DNA of 64,000 bases. It comes from Amaranthus tricolor (taxonomy: Eukaryota; Streptophyta; Magnoliopsida; Caryophyllales; Amaranthaceae). The notes below the pieces were generated by a model. That model saw only the letters and a program-made list of their open reading frames with translations, was not told the origin of the DNA and ran no database searches. Location: the NCBI RefSeq assembly GCF_026212465.1, contig NC_080056.1, forward strand, positions 13,125,818-13,189,817, written 5' to 3'. Position numbers and translations under genes: made by a program. Shown here in pieces: positions 58,917 to 64,000 of the stretch (position 1 is the stretch's first letter; each line of letters opens with the position of its first letter).

Positions 58917-61900
58917 ATGAACCTCATTTGTGGGCAATCAGATTGTGCAATAAGAAGTTCAGAGCCATGCACAGCTCAGTTTTCATCTGTAATGCATCCT
59001 TCTTCATGTGTAAACCATGTCACCTTTGTTTGTTTTGACCTGCTGCTTCTTGTTGTGTTCTTATGGAGCTTCATCTGCCATTTGTTTTCCAAAAAACTCG
59101 AGCTACGAGCTCAATATAGACCTATTTCAACCTGGCAGATTTTATCAGCTGTTTTTAATGGGTGTTTGGGACTTGTTTATATTGGACTTGGGATTTGGCA
59201 TTTAGAGGAAAACTTAAGAATTGATCATTCAATATTCCCAATTCATTGGTGGGTTTTATATTTCTTGAATGGAGTTACATGGTTATTAATAGGACTAAAA
59301 GCAAGCCTTAAAGGGGAGTCATTCTCAAAACTTACATTGCATTTCTTGTCCATTTTGGCTTTCCTCTGTGCTGGGATTTCCTGTTTTATAGCTTTGTTTG
59401 CGGCCATAGTGAACCATGAAAGAGTGACATTCAAGGTAGTCTTGGATGTTCTGTCTTTTACAGGAGCTAGTTTGCTGTTGTTGTGTACTTGCAAGGGGTA
59501 CAACACTGAAGATTATGGGGTGACTGAACATCAGAGAACCCTTTATACATCTCTAAATGAAATTGATTCCACTGCCCAAGTTACCCCATTTGCTAAAGCT
59601 GGATTGTTTAGTAAAATGTCATTTTGTTGGCTGAACCCTTTGATGAAATTCGGTAAGGAAAAGATTCTTGAAGAGGAGGATTTACCTAAATTACGGGACA
59701 TAGATAGAGCGGGATTCTGTTACTCGCAATTTCTTGAGCGATTGAGTAAATACGAGAAGTCTGAAATTCCATCAGAATCTTCAATCTTGTGGACAATTGT
59801 TGGATGCCACTGGACGGAGATTCTGGTTTCGGGTTTGTTTGCACTTCTTAAGATACTTGCAGTGTTAGCTGGCCCACTTTTGCTGAATTCGTTCATCGAG
59901 GTTGCGGAGGGCAAAGTAGCTTTCAGATTTGAAAGCTATATTCTGGCTATTTCACTTTTCCTTGCAAAGATGTTGGAATCTTTGTCACAAAGACAATGGT
60001 ATTTTCGGAGTAGATTGATTGGTCTTCGAGTGCAATCCATGCTCACTGCAGCACTTTACAGTAAGCAACTAAGATTATCAAATGCTGCAAGGAGCGTACA
60101 TTCTGGTGGTGAGATAATGAATCATGTGACAGTAGATGCCTACAGGATCGGAGAATTTCCTTTTTGGTTCCATCAAACTTGGGCTACATGCCTTCAGATT
60201 TGCTTTGCATTACTTATTATAATCAAATCAGTTGGACTTGCAACCATTGCAGCACTACTAGTGATTGTAGTGACCGTGCTTTGCAACACTCCGCTTGCTA
60301 AGTTACAGCACAAGTTCCAAACTAAATTGATGGTTGCTCAAGATGAGAGACTGAAGGCTTGCACAGAGGCTATTGTAAACATGAAGGTGCTGAAGTTGTA
60401 TGCCTGGGAAACTCACTTCAAGAATGTAGTTGAAAGATTGCGTAACGATGAATATGAAAGGTTATCAGTGGTGCAATCACAGAAGGCTTACAACTTTATT
60501 CTCTACTGGACGTCTCCTGTATTGGTATCTGCCGCTACATTTGTGACATGTTATTTCCTTGGAATTCCTCTACATGCCAGCAATGTTTTTACGTTTGTTG
60601 CAACTTTGGGTCTGGTTCAAGAGCCGATTAGAGCCATCCCTGAAATTATTGGGGTAGTGATTCAAGCGAGAGTGTCATTTTCAAGAATTGCCGAGTTTCT
60701 CAAAGCACCAGAGCTTCAGACTGAAAATGTCAGAAAGAACACTACGAGTAGGAAAAACCACAACATTCGAGTGAAGTCTGCAAATCTTTCATGGGACATA
60801 AACTCATCAAAGCCAACCTTACGAAATATAAATCTAGATGTTCATCCAGGTGAAAAAATAGCTATATGTGGAGAAGTTGGTGCCGGAAAATCAACATTAT
60901 TAGCAGCAATTCTTGGGGAAGTACCATATACAGATGGAACTGTGAGCATCTTCAAAACCCTCCATTGTTCTTGAACTGCATCAACAAAAGCATTTAGATT
61001 AAGTCCGTATGAAATTTCCCTTAAATATCTTTCCTATTACAGGTAGAAGTTTATGGAAAGATTGCTTATGTTTCCCAGACGGCTTGGATACAAACAGGGA
61101 CGTTACGTGAAAACATTCTTTTTGGATCTAGCATGAATGACATGAGATACCAAGAGACTCTTCACAGGTGTTCATTAGTGAAGGACCTTGAACTTCTTCC
61201 TTATGGTGACTTGACTGAGATAGGAGAAAGAGGGGTTAATTTAAGTGGTGGGCAGAAGCAACGTATTCAACTTGCTCGTGCATTATACCAAGATGCTGAC
61301 ATTTACCTTTTGGATGATCCGTTTAGTGCAGTTGATGCACAAACAGCAACTAATCTCTTCAATGTAACTCTTGACCTTTTTTTTTTTTTTTTTTTTATCA
61401 ACATCAGTACTTCCTTGATGTGCTCCACACATTTCACTTTTTATGTGACAGGAATATGTTATGGAGGCTCTTTCGGGAAAGACTGTCGTACTTGTGACAC
61501 ACCAAGTTGATTTTATTCCTGCATTTCATTGCTGTCTGGTGAGTCTCCAATCACTATTCACTAAACTACATTCACGGGATTTTTAGCTCCTTTCTAAGAA
61601 CTTGCATAAAAAGCATTTTATTGAGCTACTCCTACTCGATGCAATTTTTAATATTAGGGTGTTTCCCTTTAATGTAGATGATGTCAGATGGGAAAATTCT
61701 TAAGGCAGGCACATACCATGAGTTATTAGCTTCAAGTTCACAGTTTCTGGACCTTGTTAACGCCCACCAAACGACTGTCGGTTCTGAAGCTCATGTTGAA
61801 GTTAGCACATTAAGAAAAAGCAAATATTCTAATACTAATGAGATTGAGAAGCAATATGAATCCGCAAAAGGCGAAACACAGTTAATTGGTAAAGAAGAAA

Positions 61901-64000
61901 AAGAAGTGGGAAACACTGGCTTAAAGCCATACCTAATATACCTAAATCAAAGGAAAGGCTATTTGTACTTCTCTATCCTTGCTCTTTCTCATATTGCCTT
62001 CTTGTGCAGCCAAATAGTAGGAAACACTTGGATGGCATCTTCCGTAGATAATCCTCAAGTCAACAAATTTACCTTGATCATGGTTTATGTCATTATTGGA
62101 TTATGCACACCATTAATCTTACTCGTAAGATCTCTCACAGTGGTTACATTAGGTATGGAATCATCAAAATCTTTATTTTCACAGCTGCTCAAGTCTCTAT
62201 TTCGAGCGCCAATGTCATTTTATGACTCTACCCCTCTTGGAAGGATACTCAGTCGGGTGAGCCTAAACGACATTATTGAATCAGAACTTTGATTGACACA
62301 ATTTATTGGCCTGAACTGATATCCTCTGAATTCTGCAGATCTCTTCTGATTTGAGCCTTGTTGATCTTGATATAGCCTTTAGTATACAAACAGCTTTTGG
62401 GGGTACTACATATACATTCTCTGCTCTAGTTATCTTGGCTGTCATTACTTGGCAGGTGTTATTTGTCTCCTTACCTGCAGTTTATATGGCAATACTACTG
62501 CAAGTAAGTAGTTCTAGGACTACCCCATTGTTTTAATTTAACAATAAAGTCCATTCATATGGAAGTATTACAGATGTTCATGATTGATTTTTGGAATTTA
62601 ACTAATTACTTGGTGAAACATTTGAACAGAGATACTACTTTGCAACTGCAAAAGAGTTGATGAGACTCAACGGTACAACCAAGTCTAAGGTAGCGAGCCA
62701 TCTAGCTGAATCTGTAGCTGGAGCCATGACAATAAGAGCTTTTAAGGAGGAAGAACGTTTTATTTCTAAAACTCTTAATCTTATTGACACAAATGCGAGC
62801 CCAAACTTCCATAATTTCGCAGCTAATGAATGGCTGATTCATAGGATTGAGATCCTCGGTGCTACAATCCTTGCAGCAGCAGCGCTATGCATGCTTTTGC
62901 TTCCTCCTGACACCTTTAGCTCAGGTTAGAGGTTTTTCACTATCTTTTGTGGGATTTAGCAACTCCAATTAAATTAATTATTTGGGAAATCTACTCTAGT
63001 TTCCTCGTTCAAGAAATAATTATGCGGTAGAGGGGGGAAGCGTGTTTTTGAGGCTCAAACCCGTGACCTTTCAAGTTACCAGCTCAAGTCCCACACCCAC
63101 CTACACCAAAGCGTGACTTGGTAGTGGGGAAAATAGAGTTTTTTACAGTATTAGAATTTTTTACAGTATTAATCAACAAACATAAAATCAAAATGTTAGA
63201 ATTTTTTACAGTATTAGAAATTGTGTTCTTATTCATACAACTAATGCAGGATTCATTGGCATGGCACTATCATATGGTCTAGCATTGAATATGGCTATGG
63301 TTTTTGCAATCCAAAATCAATGCACATTGGCCAATCACATCGTATCTGTCGAAAGGCTTAGCCAATATATGGATATAGAAAGTGAAGCTCCTGAATTTAT
63401 CAAAAACTCCCACCCACCACTAAACTGGCCATCAGTTGGTAAAGTGGACATACTCAATCTACAGGTAATATTTTGAACATCAAGATGAAAGATTCTGGAA
63501 ACTTGTGGTTTTAACAATTTCATGATTAAACAGATAAGATATAGACCAAATACACCATTGATTCTTCGAGGAATTAGTTGTACATTTGAAGGTGGAGATA
63601 AAATTGGTATTGTCGGTAGGACCGGCAGTGGGAAGACTACCCTAATAGGGGCACTATTTCGATTAGTGGAACCAGTGGGAGGGAAAATTATAGTTGATGG
63701 TATTGATATATGCTCGATAGGACTCCATGATCTAAGGTCGCATTTCGGGATCATTCCTCAAGATCCTACTCTATTCAATGGAACAGTTAGATTCAATTTG
63801 GATCCATTATCTCAGCATGATGATGAAGAAATATGGAAGGTACAGTTCCATATTCCACAGGACCATAACTTAAGGATTTAAGTTTTACATATACTAGTAA
63901 TAACTAATGATTCTGTGTTAAGGTACTCGATAAGTGTCAGCTTAAAGAAGCTGTTGACGAGAAAAACCAAGGGCTAGATTCTCTAGGCAAGTGTTTTTGT
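58917..64000 (+). CDS. ABC transporter C family (MRP) protein, ABCC10-like, gene 2 (3' end outside window)
   Basis: Exons 58917-60941, 61043-61363, 61452-61538, 61678-62256, 62339-62503, 62630-62924, 63250-63464, 63534-63839, 63923-63986; the rest is cut off. Exons 2, 3 and 5-9 have exactly the lengths of gene 1, and frame is kept, giving about 1,352 residues so far. TMD0, TMD1, NBD1 (GEVGAGKS ~651, LSGGQ, IYLLDD), TMD2 and the start of NBD2 ([15 protein letters not shown]-like FGIIPQD) are present; NBD2 Walker B and signature fall beyond the window. No stop or frameshift seen, so it is likely functional. Tandem paralogue of gene 1, same strand, 7.8 kb apart. Same expected role, substrate unknown. 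Confidence 0.94.
63987..63992 (+). other. Conserved GC splice donor in ABCC gene 2
   Basis: CTAG|GCAAGT after LDSL, identical in position and text to the GC donor of gene 1. The acceptor is outside the window. Confidence 0.8.

Noticed and set aside
62925..63249. Possible SINE in ABCC gene 2 intron 6
   Set aside because: The intron is longer than in gene 1 and has a GGCTCAAACCCGTGACC stretch, but no full A/B box pair, poly-A tail or target duplication was found.

Overview
This is plant nuclear DNA. It has spliced genes with GT-AG introns, AT-rich intergenic sequence, and a dense nested set of plant transposon families: MULE, hAT, Ty1/copia, solo LTRs, a LINE and Stowaway/Tourist-like MITEs. 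The only host genes I can defend are two tandem ABCC-type (MRP) ABC transporters on the + strand, related to Arabidopsis ABCC10. Transposon content suggests a dicot; an Amaranthaceae-like member of Caryophyllales is a guess, since no single feature fixes the species. I see no rRNA, tRNA or CRISPR.

Layout. 1-3 kb: right part of a Mutator-like element with a broken transposase and a convergent GRF zinc-finger gene. 3-7 kb: AT-rich DNA with a MITE, a Tat-like gypsy LTR fragment and the first copy of a solo-LTR family (family A). 7,040-10,711: a complete Tip100-like hAT element with 15-bp inverted termini and a perfect 8-bp target duplication; its transposase has one stop and one frameshift. 11-14.7 kb: a non-coding fold-back element and an internally deleted MULE framed by palindrome clusters. 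14.7-21 kb: gene-free DNA with several MITEs and a (TA)n tract.

22.6-41 kb is one minus-strand Sirevirus-like Ty1/copia element bounded by the 5-bp target duplication AGATC. Its left LTR carries two almost identical Ac-like hAT elements in opposite orientation, each with its own 8-bp target site. Together they form an inverted repeat with 3.7-kb arms and a 1.2-kb spacer. At its right end lies a partial LTR, then a second copy of the DNA that flanks the left LTR, then a full LTR followed by AGATC. This looks like recombination between a full-length-element allele and a solo-LTR allele, or an assembly join of the two. 41.1-43.4 kb is a 2.3-kb non-autonomous hAT element with a perfect 8-bp target duplication. 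It carries tandem 79-bp units that contain a plant snRNA-type upstream element plus TATA.

44.9-51.1 kb is a complete 11-exon ABCC gene (1,481 residues predicted). 51-58.9 kb is a transposon-filled spacer with a LINE fragment and nested solo LTRs. 58.9-64 kb holds the second ABCC gene, cut by the window end after exon 9. The two genes share exon phases and nearly all exon lengths, including an unusual GC-AG intron, so they are a tandem duplicate pair. They probably encode full-size membrane exporters of vacuolar or plasma membrane; the substrate cannot be told from sequence.
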